In this document: piece by piece, positions 52,745 to 61,461 of the stretch | Numbering within the stretch: position 1 is the stretch's first letter | Layout: the number at the start of each line of letters is the position of its first letter | Origin: Planctomycetaceae bacterium | GTDB taxonomy: Bacteria; Planctomycetota; Planctomycetia; Pirellulales; UBA1268 | Direction: 5' to 3' | Length of the DNA stretch: 64,000 nucleotides | Assembly: GCA_005789975.1 (NCBI GenBank) | Contig: SXWC01000173.1 | Location: 24,030 to 88,029 of the forward strand | Notes under the pieces: generated by a model | The model's database searches: none | What the model saw: the letters and a program-made list of their open reading frames with translations, nothing else | What the model was told of the DNA's origin: nothing | Program-made: the position numbers and the translations under genes

Positions 52745-52864
52745 GGGGGCCTCGTGGTGGAGGACGGTTTCGGGCGGGGCGAGCCACCGTGTAGATTCTG
52801 GCGGTCGAACTCTAGCCGATCCCCGCGACGGCCGCCAAGCAAAACCCGCCCAGGAAAACCCACC

Positions 52865-54070
52865 GTGAAAGAGCACGAACTCATCCGCGAACTCGCCGAA
52901 AAGAACACGTCCAAGATCGTGATGCTCGTGGCCGACGGCCTCGGCGGCCTGCCGATGCAGCTCGACGGAAAGACGGAGCTGGAGACGGCCGCGACGCCGC
53001 ACCTCGACCGGCTCGCATCCCGGGGCACGAGCGGCTCGAGCGTGCCGGTGCTGCCGGGAATCACGCCCGGCTCCGGGCCCGGCCACCTGGGCCTGTTCGG
53101 CTACGACCCGCTGGAGTTCAAGATCGGCCGCGGGGCGCTCGAGGCGACCGGCATCGGCTTCGAACTCGGCCCCGATGACGTCGCGGCCCGCGGCAACTTC
53201 TGCACGCTCGACGCCGCCGGCAACATCGCCGATCGCCGCGCCGGCCGCATCCCCTCCGAAGAGAGCTTCAAGGTGGTGGAGCGGCTGCAGGCCGTGAAGA
53301 TTCCCGGCGTGGAGACGTTCGTCAAGCCGGTGAAGGAGCATAGGTTCGTCGTCGTGTTTCGCGGCAGCGGCCTCGACGGCCGTGTCGCCGACACCGACCC
53401 GCAGGCCGTGGGCGTGCCGCCGCTCGACCCGCAGCCCGTCGATCCCGCGGCCAAGAAGACGGCCGAAGTGGCGAAGGAGTTCGTGCGACAGGCCCGCTTG
53501 ATCCTCGCCGACGAGCCCAAGGCCAACGGCATGGTGCTCCGCGGCTTCGCGGCCAAGCCCGCCCTGCCCTCCTACGAAGAACTCTACGGCCTTCGTGCCG
53601 CGGCGATCGCCGTCTACCCGATGTACAAGGGGCTCGCCCAGCTCGTCGGCATGAAGCTCGTGGGCAAGGCCCAGTCGCTCGACGAGCAGATCGACGAACT
53701 GGCGAAGTGCTGGAACGACTACGACTTCTTCTTCCTCCACTTCAAATACACCGACTCCACCGGCGAGGACGGGGCGTTCGACCAGAAGGTGAAGCGGATC
53801 GAGGAACTCGACCGGGCGTTGCCGCGGATCGAGGCCCTGAAGCCCGACGTGCTGATCGTGACGGGCGACCACTCGACGCCGAGCCGGCTCAAGAGCCACA
53901 GCTGGCATCCGGTGCCCACGCTGCTCGCGGCCGACACCTGCCGGCCCGACGGGCTGACGCGATTTTCGGAGCGCGACTGCCTCCGCGGCGGCTTCGGCAT
54001 CTTCCCGGCGAAGCACCTGATGCTGCTGGCGATGGCCCACGCCCAGCGGTTCGGCAAATACGGGGCGTGA
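52865..54070 (+). CDS. apgM: 2,3-bisphosphoglycerate-independent phosphoglycerate mutase, archaeal (ApgM) type
   Basis: 401 residues from GTG 52865, with AGGAAA about 9 bp upstream. The alkaline-phosphatase superfamily metal site begins 'IVMLVADGLGGLP' (Asp 24); the serine nucleophile is Ser 70 in 'TPGSGPGHLGLFGYDP'; further metal ligands lie in 'HFKYTDSTGEDG' and 'IVTGDHSTPS..KSHSWHPVP'. Length matches ApgM (about 400) and not GpmI (about 510). It catalyses 3-PG to 2-PG. A 120-bp gap with no clear promoter separates it from pgi. Confidence 0.93.
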   Translation: MKEHELIRELAEKNTSKIVMLVADGLGGLPMQLDGKTELETAATPHLDRLASRGTSGSSVPVLPGITPGSGPGHLGLFGYDPLEFKIGRGALEATGIGFELGPDDVAARGNFCTLDAAGNIADRRAGRIPSEESFKVVERLQAVKIPGVETFVKPVKEHRFVVVFRGSGLDGRVADTDPQAVGVPPLDPQPVDPAAKKTAEVAKEFVRQARLILADEPKANGMVLRGFAAKPALPSYEELYGLRAAAIAVYPMYKGLAQLVGMKLVGKAQSLDEQIDELAKCWNDYDFFFLHFKYTDSTGEDGAFDQKVKRIEELDRALPRIEALKPDVLIVTGDHSTPSRLKSHSWHPVPTLLAADTCRPDGLTRFSERDCLRGGFGIFPAKHLMLLAMAHAQRFGKYGA

Positions 54071-54292
54071 TCCGCCACGCGACCTGCAAGTTGGCGGGTC
54101 GTCGCCGTGCCCGGCCCGCGGCCTGACGGCCGGTCGGCTCGCACGGGGCCCCCGATCCCGCGATCGGGGGCTTCCCAGGGCACGAGCGACAGCCCACGGA
54201 ACCCGCGCGAGGCCGGTTTCCAGCCGGGACTAGGGTTTCGGGCAGATCGCTACTACAGTCGGAGGACGACGCCCCGGAGTGCCACACGCCCG

Positions 54293-55387
54293 ATGCCCCG
54301 CCCTGCCGACGAAGATCTGTTCCAAAGTTCGACGATGACGTTCGGCGAACACTTGGAGGAACTCCGCGCCTGCCTGATCCGGGCCGCCGCGGGATTGGCG
54401 GTCGCCGTGCTGCTCGGATTCTTCGTGGCCCGGCCCGTGGTGCATCTGATCGAGGAGCCGCTGCGCCGCGCGCTTGGCGACTACTACTCGAAGCGGGCGC
54501 TCGAAACCGCCGCCGACTGGCAGCCCCGGACCGCCGGCGGCGCCCCCCTCCCCTACTCGCAGGAGGAGATCCGCGACGCCGTCGAGAAACACGGCATGTC
54601 GTTCGAGCTCCGCGAGATTCATGCCGACCGGCTGGCCCGCGTGCTGGGCCGCGCGACGACGGACGAGACGACGGACGAGACGGCCGAGGAGGCTCCGGCC
54701 GCGGGAGCCGACGGCGGCGCGAAGCCCGCGTTCGACACCGACAGCCTCGTGCCGGTGCTGCTCTGGCAGCCGCTCTCCCGCGACTCCCGCGTGAGCATCA
54801 CCACGCTTTCGGCCCAGGAGGCGTTCGGCATCTATGTGAAGGCGGCGCTGACGGTGGGGCTGGTGCTGGCGAGTCCGTGGATCTTCTATCAGCTCTGGCT
54901 CTTCGTCGCCGCCGGCCTCTACCCGCACGAGAAGAAGTGGGTGTGGCTGTTCCTGCCGATCAGCATCGGACTGTTTCTCGCGGGCGTGTTGATCGCTTTC
55001 TTCTTCGTGTTCGACTTCGTGCTCGACTACCTGCTGCAGTTCAACGCCTGGCTGGGGCTCGATCCCGACCCCCGCATCAGCGAGTGGCTCGGCTTCGTGC
55101 TCATTCTCCCCATCGGCTTCGGCCTGGGCTTCCAGCTGCCGCTCGTGATGCTCTTCCTGGAGCGGATCGGCGTGTTCGAGGCCGACACCTACGTCTCGCA
55201 GTGGCGGATGGCGGTGCTGGTGATCGTCGTGGCGTCGGCCATCCTCACGCCGGCCGATCCCTACAGCATGCTCTTCCTGGCGGCGCCTCTCTGCCTGCTT
55301 TACTTCGGGGGCGTGGGCCTGTGCCGCTGGTTCGGCCCGACCGAAGCACGACCGCGACTCGCTCAGGCCACGAAGGCGAGCCAGTAG
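54293..55387 (+). CDS. tatC: Sec-independent translocase subunit TatC with enlarged first periplasmic loop
   Basis: 364 residues from ATG 54293; CGGAG lies about 14 bp upstream, so the start is moderately secure. 'MTFGEHLEELRACL' (residues 15-28) is the TatC N-terminal signature, and 'ASPWIFYQLWLFVAAGLYPHEKK' (193-215) is the second conserved block. Six helices are present. The periplasmic loop between helices 1 and 2 spans about 47-180, over 100 residues more than usual, and includes a TTDETTDETAEEA repeat. TatC recognises twin-arginine signals. TatA/B genes are not in the window. Confidence 0.92.
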   Translation: MPRPADEDLFQSSTMTFGEHLEELRACLIRAAAGLAVAVLLGFFVARPVVHLIEEPLRRALGDYYSKRALETAADWQPRTAGGAPLPYSQEEIRDAVEKHGMSFELREIHADRLARVLGRATTDETTDETAEEAPAAGADGGAKPAFDTDSLVPVLLWQPLSRDSRVSITTLSAQEAFGIYVKAALTVGLVLASPWIFYQLWLFVAAGLYPHEKKWVWLFLPISIGLFLAGVLIAFFFVFDFVLDYLLQFNAWLGLDPDPRISEWLGFVLILPIGFGLGFQLPLVMLFLERIGVFEADTYVSQWRMAVLVIVVASAILTPADPYSMLFLAAPLCLLYFGGVGLCRWFGPTEARPRLAQATKASQ

Positions 55388-55908
55388 AAGACCGTGCCCG
55401 TCACGGCGGTGAGCAAGAGGTCGGCCGCAGCGAGGCGGGCCATGACGCGGTGCCGCGGGCCGTGCGTGCCCGGCGACGGTGGCGAGGGAAACCGGACGAC
55501 CGCTTCCCAGACGACCCACGCCAGGAGCACGAAGGTCGTCACGGCGAACACGAGATGGATGCCGAGCGCCACGAGCACGCCGGCCGGCCACCACGCATTG
55601 GGCTCCGTTCCCCACGGCGGTCCGCCGGCGGCGCGGGCCTTCCAGTCGCTGAGAAGTCGGACGTCGATTTCAAAGACGACGATCGCGACAAACAGCGCCG
55701 CCACGATGAAGAGCTGCAGCCGCTTGTGGGCCAGATAGCGGCCGCGGCGGACCAACGCGATGCTCCACGCGAGCACGGGCAGGAGCGCCAGAAGCCCCAC
55801 GAGCACCACGTCCATCCCGATCGACGCCCGTGTGCCCAGGAATCCATCGATACCCCGGGCGGGCACGACGGCCGTCTCGGCGGTGTCGCTGACTGTGTCG
55901 CTCTTCAA
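55363..55908 (-). CDS. Second DUF420 membrane protein
   Basis: 181 residues from TTG 55908, which has GAGGAAG about 8 bp upstream. An ATG at 55950 is in frame but it abuts the tRNA gene and lacks a ribosome site, so I prefer the TTG. Four helices carry the DUF420 pattern: 'RRGRYLAHKRLQLFIVAALFVAIVVFEID', 'LGIHLVFAVTTFVLLAWVV' and 'PRHRVMARLAAADLLLTAVTGTVFYWLAF'. It is diverged from the DUF420 protein at 22433. The 3' end overlaps tatC by 25 bp, convergently. Confidence 0.75.
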   Translation of the reverse strand: MKSDTVSDTAETAVVPARGIDGFLGTRASIGMDVVLVGLLALLPVLAWSIALVRRGRYLAHKRLQLFIVAALFVAIVVFEIDVRLLSDWKARAAGGPPWGTEPNAWWPAGVLVALGIHLVFAVTTFVLLAWVVWEAVVRFPSPPSPGTHGPRHRVMARLAAADLLLTAVTGTVFYWLAFVA

Positions 55909-55951
55909 GGTCTCTTCCTCAGGAGGTGTGCGGAGGAGTAGTGTAGGCATG

Positions 55952-56037
55952 GGCCGAGTGGCGAAACTGGCAGACGCACGGGACTTAAAATCCCGTGGAG
56001 AGCGATCTCCGTGCGGGTTCGATCCCCGCCTCGGCCA
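55952..56037 (+). tRNA. tRNA-Leu, anticodon UAA
   Basis: 86 bases. The acceptor stem GGCCGAG pairs with CTCGGCC and is followed by discriminator A. The anticodon loop CTTAAAA at 55984-55990 gives anticodon TAA (55986-55988), flanked by stem CGGGA/TCCCG. A long variable arm and the T-arm GCGGGTTCGATCCCCGC identify a class II leucine tRNA. The 3' CCA is not encoded. Confidence 0.95.
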
Positions 56038-56334
56038 TTGCCCCCGCGCGGGGCCGTCGGTGAACTTCGTCGATCCGGGGTGGTTCGCCCTCCCCACCGG
56101 AAAGAAAGCCGCTCCCTCGGCGACTGAATCCGGGCCCGGGCCGAATCGGCCGCGGCCGGTTTGCGGCCCCCCAGTCGCTGCCCGTGCCCACCCCGCCTCC
56201 GCAGGATGGGAAACGGCCCAATCATCCCCAAGCCGCGGGTCCGGGCAAGTGAAGCCGCTCTTGCCGCGACGCCGAGGCGTCCACTATCACCCCGCCAGAC
56301 CGGGCCGCCACGGTTCCTCCTCCTCGACCAAGCG
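56038..56334. other. Intergenic region after the tRNA gene
   Basis: 297 bp with no gene that I can support. It is GC-rich and contains open frames only on the antisense of the neighbouring region. No tRNA, terminator or promoter with clear boxes is visible. Confidence 0.4.
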
Positions 56335-56577
56335 ATGCCACTGCCCCCGCACACGCAGATCGATCCACCCGCGGCGGGCCGCTCCGGGCAGCCTCCCGTC
56401 TGGCTGCCCTGGCTCTTCGCTCCCGCCTTCCTGCTCCTGCCGATGGGAGGCTGCGGGGTGGCTGCCGCCCTCCGCCGGCCTGTCGCATCGGCTGCGGAAA
56501 CGGTCGAGACGATTCCACTGCCCGGTCCGGTCGCTCCGACGACGACGGTCGTGACGATGATCCAGCCCCGTCCCTGA
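56335..56577 (+). CDS. Possible small lipoprotein
   Basis: 80 residues from ATG 56335. A hydrophobic segment 'WLPWLFAPAFLLLPMGGCGVA' contains a lipobox-like MGGC, followed by a short Pro/Thr-rich tail. No ribosome site is evident and no relatives are recognised, so this is a tentative gene. It precedes the chemoreceptor-like gene by 86 bp on the same strand. Confidence 0.35.
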   Translation: MPLPPHTQIDPPAAGRSGQPPVWLPWLFAPAFLLLPMGGCGVAAALRRPVASAAETVETIPLPGPVAPTTTVVTMIQPRP

Positions 56578-56626
56578 GTTCCGCACCGCCAGGTGGCGTG
56601 GAGCCGTTCGGCGGACTAGTTTCTCC

Positions 56627-56654
56627 CCGGGGGATTCGGTCCCGTATCCCCCGG
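56627..56654 (+). promoter_or_regulatory. Hairpin overlapping the ribosome site of the chemoreceptor-like gene
   Basis: Nine-base arms CCGGGGGAT (56627-56635) and ATCCCCCGG (56646-56654) are exact inverted repeats. The right arm includes the first bases of CGGAGAAAG, the ribosome site for the ATG at 56664, so folding would hide it. Confidence 0.5.
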
Positions 56655-56663
56655 AGAAAGTCC

Positions 56664-58679
56664 ATGTCATTTCGCTCCCGGATCGCCCTCCTGGCGACGG
56701 CACTCGTGCTGTGCGCGGTCGCCGTCAGTTCGCTCTTGCAGACGCTCGCGGCCCGCAGGGCCATCCTGGAGCAGACCCGGGCGGGGGGCGACCGGATCGC
56801 CGGCATGCTCGCCCGCGTGGCGGCGTTCGCAGAGGACGTGCCGGGGCATGTGGAGGACGAGATCGGCCGGCACATGATCGTCGAAGCCCGGCTGCTGGCG
56901 GCCTACGTGGCCGCGGCGGAAAAAGCGGGCCTCGGCAAAGACGTGATCGTGGAACAGCTTCGCGAGGTGGCCTCCGAGACGGTCGTCGACCAGCTGCTCG
57001 TCACCGATTCCGCGGGCGTCGGTTCGATCGACACGGAGGCCCGTGATCGGCCGTTCGTCTTTCTGCCGGATGCCGCCAAGCAGCCCGAGGCCCACGTCTT
57101 CCACCGCCTGCTCTCAGGCGACACGCCGAGCGTCGTGCACAAGGCGCAGAAGCGTGATCAGGACGGCAGGGTGTTCAAGTACGCCGGCGTGGGTGGCATC
57201 GACAAGCCGCGGATCGCGGAGGTCGGGATCGAGGCGACGTTCCTCGAACGACTCGACCGGAATCTCGGCGTCGGCCGACTCGTCGGCGAACTCGTGGGTG
57301 GTGAGGTCAGCGAGGTGCAGATCCTCGATCAGCGGCTCGCGCCGCTGATCACCCGCCGCGGCGATTCTGCGGGGGCCGCAGCGCCGACCCCGCAGACGCT
57401 CCAGCAGGCCGACGCCGAGTTGGTCCGCGACTGCATGACATCCGGTCAGCCCGCCGGACGCTTCATCGCCGAGGGCTACAGGGCCGCGGCGCCGGTGGCC
57501 CGGGCCGACGGAAGGTCGGCGGGCGCCGTACTCGTGACGATCTCGACCGACTCCAGCCGTGACGTGCTCTGGTGGCAGGCGGCCGGAGCCGCGGTTTCCG
57601 CGTTGTTCGTCGGCCTGCCGGCGGTGCTGGCGGCGATCTGGCTGGCACGCTCGATCGCGGAGCCTGTGGGCCGGGCCCTCACGGTCGCGGAGGCAATCGC
57701 GGCCGGCGATCTGACCCAGCGGGTGCCCCCGGGAGGAACCCATGAGATGGGGCGGCTGCTCGGATCGTTTCAGCGGATGACGCAGTCACTCAGCGGCCTG
57801 ATCGGCCGGATCCAATCAGCGGGCGAGCGGCTGTCGAGCGTGGAGGCCGATGCGACGTCGGCTCTCGGCCGTCAGGAGCGGGCCGTCCGCGGCTTCAGTG
57901 GCTCGGCCAACGACATTTCCGCGGCCGTGACCGAGATTTCGACCACCAGCGAACAACTCCTCGACGCGACCAACGGCGTGATGGGCATCGCCCGCGAAGC
58001 CGCCGAGGTGGCCGAGCAGGGCCGGGGAGGCCTCGAGAGCATGACGGCGTCGATGGAGCATCTCGACGAGGCGATGAACGCCTTCACCCGCAAACTCGCG
58101 ACGATCAGCCAGCGTGCCAGCGGCATCACCTCGGTCGTGACGACGATCGCCAAGGTCGCGGAGCAGACCAACCTGCTCTCGGTCAATGCCACGATCGAGG
58201 CCGAGAAGGCGGGCGAGTCGGGGCGGGGCTTCAGGATCGTCGCCCAGGAAATCAGGCGGCTCGCCGATCAGACGGCCCTCTCGACGAAGGACATCGAGCG
58301 GATGGTCCGCGACATGCAGGCTGCCGTCGCCAGCGGCACGATGGAGATGGACCGCTTCCGCAACGAGGTCAGCGGCCGAATCGGGGAGGTGGCCCAGGTG
58401 AGCGAGAAACTGGGCAGGATCATCGAGCCGGTGCAGGCCGTCACCAGGTCACTGGAGACCGTCCACGGCGGCATGGAATCGCAGTCGGCAGGGGCCAAGC
58501 AGATTCGCGACGCGATGGAGACGCTGCGGGCCGACGCCGGGGAGTCGGCCGCCTCCCAGGCCGTGTTTTCGGCATCACTGGCCGAACTCCGCCGCTCGAT
58601 CGCCGAACTCAACGCCGAGGTCGCCCGATTCCGCACCCGGCAGGAAGACCGACCGGCCCTGGTCGGGCCGGTGGAATAG
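56664..58679 (+). CDS. Methyl-accepting chemotaxis protein-like signal transducer
   Basis: 671 residues from ATG 56664. The first helix (about 7-28) and a second (about 300-325) enclose a periplasmic sensor domain of about 270 residues that I cannot assign to a family. A HAMP domain follows and then a cytoplasmic coiled coil whose hairpin tip is 'EQTNLLSVNATIEAEKAGES' (canonical tips read NAAIEAARAGE). The T/E/K variant is found in receptors of alternative-function pathways as well as chemotaxis. No che or wsp genes lie nearby. Its ribosome site sits in a hairpin. Confidence 0.88.
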   Translation: MSFRSRIALLATALVLCAVAVSSLLQTLAARRAILEQTRAGGDRIAGMLARVAAFAEDVPGHVEDEIGRHMIVEARLLAAYVAAAEKAGLGKDVIVEQLREVASETVVDQLLVTDSAGVGSIDTEARDRPFVFLPDAAKQPEAHVFHRLLSGDTPSVVHKAQKRDQDGRVFKYAGVGGIDKPRIAEVGIEATFLERLDRNLGVGRLVGELVGGEVSEVQILDQRLAPLITRRGDSAGAAAPTPQTLQQADAELVRDCMTSGQPAGRFIAEGYRAAAPVARADGRSAGAVLVTISTDSSRDVLWWQAAGAAVSALFVGLPAVLAAIWLARSIAEPVGRALTVAEAIAAGDLTQRVPPGGTHEMGRLLGSFQRMTQSLSGLIGRIQSAGERLSSVEADATSALGRQERAVRGFSGSANDISAAVTEISTTSEQLLDATNGVMGIAREAAEVAEQGRGGLESMTASMEHLDEAMNAFTRKLATISQRASGITSVVTTIAKVAEQTNLLSVNATIEAEKAGESGRGFRIVAQEIRRLADQTALSTKDIERMVRDMQAAVASGTMEMDRFRNEVSGRIGEVAQVSEKLGRIIEPVQAVTRSLETVHGGMESQSAGAKQIRDAMETLRADAGESAASQAVFSASLAELRRSIAELNAEVARFRTRQEDRPALVGPVE

Positions 58680-58682
58680 GGT

Positions 58683-59618
58683 CTACCGGCGGGCGTCAAC
58701 TTCCCGGGAGGCCTGGCGGTTGGCCAGAAACCGCCTCAGACCGCTCACGATTCGGGTGGCGGGCTGCGAGCCCGACTCGGTGTGAATCGGCGTTTCACCG
58801 TCCTCCGTGACGATCACCTCCACCGCCTCCGGGGCGAGTTTGGCCCCTCCCAGAAGATCGTCGGTGACGCCGGAGGGGGTTTTTTCGGCCCCTTCCTGCG
58901 GCGGAAGCTGGGCCACGACGAAGTTGTCGCGGGCCAGCGATTCGAACTCAGGGTCTTCGATCAGGGTCGCGACCCGGGTTTTGGCCGCGGAATCGCTGGG
59001 ACGCGAGACGAGCAGCAGCATCGGACGCCGGGAATCCCGGGCCGTTTCCACGGCCTCATCGAGCGAGGAGAGGATCTTCCCGTCCTCCCCGTTCTGGCTC
59101 GGCTTGTCGGCCAGCACCGGGGCGGGCACGTGCTTGTCGAAAGCGGCCAGCCAGGCCTCGGGGGATTGCCCGTGGTAGCCCGACTGCCCCGCGATCCTCG
59201 CCCCGTCCGGGGCGATGAGAACGGTGTTGGGGAACGTCCGAACGCCGTATTTTATGCACACCCGGGACCGGGAGTTCCGCTCCTCCTGGGAAATGCCCTG
59301 CTGGGGGAGGTCGATCATGAGCAGCACGACTCGATCCTCGGCCCAAGCGAGAAACTGCTGGCTTTCCAGCACTTTTCGCTCCATCGTCACGCAGTGGGGG
59401 CACCAATCGCTCCCCGTGAAGATGGTCAGCACAGGACGGCCCGACTGCTCGGCGGCCGCCATGGCCTCGTCGTAGTCCCGCAGCCAGTGATCGCCGGCCT
59501 GAACCGACCCGACGGCGGCGAGAATCGCCGCCATGGAGGCGATCCAGCGGGCCATGATGCCGGCCCGGGGGGACGGGGTCAGAAACTGAAATCTCCCCGT
59601 CGCGTTGCTCAAGCTCAT
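58683..59618 (-). CDS. Secreted thioredoxin-domain protein
   Basis: 311 residues from ATG 59618, with AGGGAGG about 10 bp upstream; an internal ATG at 59555 has no such site. The signal region ends near 'SVQAGD' (about residue 41). The first thioredoxin domain has 'LTIFTGSDWCPHC' (Cys 73 and 76) and the cis-Pro loop 'RTFPNTVLIAPDG'. Residues about 165-240 look like a second thioredoxin fold with no cysteine pair ('MLLLVSRPSDSAAK'). The stop is 4 bp from the stop of the convergent chemoreceptor gene. A periplasmic disulfide reductase role is likely. Confidence 0.83.
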   Translation of the reverse strand: MSLSNATGRFQFLTPSPRAGIMARWIASMAAILAAVGSVQAGDHWLRDYDEAMAAAEQSGRPVLTIFTGSDWCPHCVTMERKVLESQQFLAWAEDRVVLLMIDLPQQGISQEERNSRSRVCIKYGVRTFPNTVLIAPDGARIAGQSGYHGQSPEAWLAAFDKHVPAPVLADKPSQNGEDGKILSSLDEAVETARDSRRPMLLLVSRPSDSAAKTRVATLIEDPEFESLARDNFVVAQLPPQEGAEKTPSGVTDDLLGGAKLAPEAVEVIVTEDGETPIHTESGSQPATRIVSGLRRFLANRQASREVDARR

Positions 59619-59707
59619 CGTCGTTTGCCTCCCTGCCTTCCCATGCCCATTTCATCGGGCGGACATGATCCGGCCCGCGAGGGTTCGTGGGGTGAAACGT
59701 GCAGAAA

Positions 59708-59736
59708 AGGCTAGCCGCACCGGCCTGACGTGTAAA
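59708..59736 (-). promoter_or_regulatory. Candidate promoter for the thioredoxin-domain gene
   Basis: On the minus strand, TTTACA (59736-59731) and TAGCCT (59713-59708) are separated by 17 bp, an acceptable -35/-10 pair about 90 bp upstream of the ATG at 59618. Confidence 0.4.
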
Positions 59737-59892
59737 ACTGTGAGTCTTTTGCAGATTACGCACCTTGCCCACCTTCCCTGGGCTGGTGGTGAACGCAGGA
59801 GTTACGTCGCGCCGGCGGCTCTTCGACATCGTCCAAAAAACGGCGAGGCGGCCTCTCGCAGGCGGGGCGGATGCCCGGCCTCGCACAAAACG

Positions 59893-59922
59893 GCGAGGCC
59901 CACCGTTCCCGGTGGGCCTCGC
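59893..59922 (-). terminator. Intrinsic terminator of the porin gene
   Basis: Thirteen-base arms GCGAGGCCCACCG (59893-59905) and CGGTGGGCCTCGC (59910-59922) pair around a 4-base loop. On the minus strand the stem is followed by CGTTTTG. It lies 45 bp beyond the porin stop. On the plus strand it is followed by TTTG, but no plus-strand gene ends here. Confidence 0.75.
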
Positions 59923-59967
59923 TTTGATACCGCTCGACTCGCGGCCGTCCGGCCGATGGCCGCGTCG

Positions 59968-61461
59968 TTAGAACTGCCAGATGGCGTCGCAGCCGCCGTA
60001 AAACTGGCCATACTGATCACCCGATCCGTTGGCGATCTTGCCGAAGGGCAGATTGCCGTTGGGATCGTCGGGCGAGTACCAGTCGTACCGCAACTCGGGG
60101 CGGATGATCCAGTTGTTGTTGGGCTTCCAGTTCAGGCCCCACGTGGCCTGCCAGAAGTTGCCCGCATAGCCGCTGCCGTACGGTCCGCCGAACAGGGCGT
60201 TGCGGATCGGGTTGATCACACGGGTGCCGTTGTTGTCGCGGAACCATTCCAGCCGCATGCCCCCCACCAGCGTTTCGCTGATGTTGTAAAACATGTACTG
60301 GTTGATGCCGTACCACTGGGCGAGCCCGGCGGCCTGGCCGATGTTCTGCGTCGCCGGGTTGGCGTTGAACTGCCAGCCGAGGTCGTTCTGGAACACGTAG
60401 GTGAGCTTGTCCGACAGTTCGTTGCTGTAGACCGTGCTCACGATCGAGCGATTGCCGATGTTGCCCAGGCCCGTGACCGGGGCGAACGACCCGATCTCGT
60501 TGCCGCTCGACACCGTCGTGGTCAGCGCCTGGCTCGCATCCGAGTTCTTGAAGGTCACGCCGCCGAGGAAAGCAGCGTTGCTGTTGGCGCCCGGATACGT
60601 CGGGTTGTTGATCCCGAAGTAGTTGATCGGGTCGCTGAAGTTGTCCCAGCCGTTCGTGATACCGCCGTACACCACGAGTTGGTCGTTGGGCGTCCAGGTG
60701 TCGAGGATGCCCGTATGGGTGAACGGCTCGCCATACTGCATCGTGTAGGCGTGCGTGTAGAAGAAGTTACCGATGGCCGGAACGACTTCATACCCGATGA
60801 TCGTGTAGAAGTGGCCGAACTTCACGGCATGGTTCGCGGCACCGACCTCACCGTAGAGCTGCGGCATCGCCAGACCGTAGTCCTTGCTCGACGACCATGA
60901 CGGGGCACCACCCACCCCGGCCGCATTCGGCTGGTACAGCAGGTTGCCGTCGAGGCCGCGGGCCGTGGTGAAGATGGAGTCGGTGCCGTAGAGGAGGTCG
61001 ACGCGACCGCCCCAGTCGGGCCCGTTCTCCGTGTCGAGCAGCTTCTCGTTGACGAGATAGAGCTGGTTCATCTGGCCCTGCCAGTTGCGGTCGTTGAACG
61101 TGATCGGGCCGTTGAACGGGCTCCCCCAGTTGTTGGCACCGATGCCCACGTCGACCCAGCCGTAGGTGTTGATCCCGCGGCTCTTCAGCGCCTCGAGCTC
61201 GAGATACCGGGCCGGCCCCTCCTCGGCAGACGCCTCCTGGGCCGCCTCCTGGGGAGGCAGGCCGCGAAGCTGGTAGGCATCCTCCTGAGGCACGTTGGCC
61301 ATCACCGGATCCCGCACGGCCGGTGTATCGGCCTGGGCCAGCTGGTTGTAGAGATTCGGATCGATGCGCGACGGCAGCGTCGCATCGTCGGCAGCGGCTG
61401 ACGAGACGGCCAGCAGGCCGCTCGCCACCCACACAGGCAGGGTGAACTTGGCGAATCGCAT
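59968..61461 (-). CDS. Outer membrane beta-barrel porin
   Basis: 497 residues from ATG 61461, with GGGGAGC about 10 bp upstream (an ATG six codons earlier overlaps that site). A signal peptide ends at about residue 25 (SSAAADD). After a Gln/Glu/Ala-rich linker, the body shows alternating aromatic strands such as 'INTYGWVDVGIGANNWGSP', 'LYGEVGAANHAVKFGHFYTIIGYE', 'LVVYGGITNGWDNF' and 'WGLNWKPNNNWIIRPELRYDWY', and ends in Phe (AIWQF), all marks of an outer membrane barrel of the BBP2/DUF1597-like porin group. It is a single transcription unit with its own terminator. Confidence 0.85.
   Translation of the reverse strand: MRFAKFTLPVWVASGLLAVSSAAADDATLPSRIDPNLYNQLAQADTPAVRDPVMANVPQEDAYQLRGLPPQEAAQEASAEEGPARYLELEALKSRGINTYGWVDVGIGANNWGSPFNGPITFNDRNWQGQMNQLYLVNEKLLDTENGPDWGGRVDLLYGTDSIFTTARGLDGNLLYQPNAAGVGGAPSWSSSKDYGLAMPQLYGEVGAANHAVKFGHFYTIIGYEVVPAIGNFFYTHAYTMQYGEPFTHTGILDTWTPNDQLVVYGGITNGWDNFSDPINYFGINNPTYPGANSNAAFLGGVTFKNSDASQALTTTVSSGNEIGSFAPVTGLGNIGNRSIVSTVYSNELSDKLTYVFQNDLGWQFNANPATQNIGQAAGLAQWYGINQYMFYNISETLVGGMRLEWFRDNNGTRVINPIRNALFGGPYGSGYAGNFWQATWGLNWKPNNNWIIRPELRYDWYSPDDPNGNLPFGKIANGSGDQYGQFYGGCDAIWQF

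Larger units (their letters stand above)
59619..59967. other. Intergenic region between the thioredoxin-domain and porin genes
   Basis: 349 bp without a gene. It holds the promoter listed at 59708-59736 and the terminator at 59893-59922. The 13-bp string AAAACGGCGAGGC occurs twice, at 59837-59849 and 59887-59899, 50 bp apart; the second copy enters the terminator stem. Confidence 0.6.

Noticed and set aside
51299..54040. Minus-strand frame of 913 codons joining pgi with the region opposite apgM
   Set aside because: Only the pgi part is real; the upstream 430 codons are the antisense of apgM. The ATG at 52744 with GAGG marks the true start.
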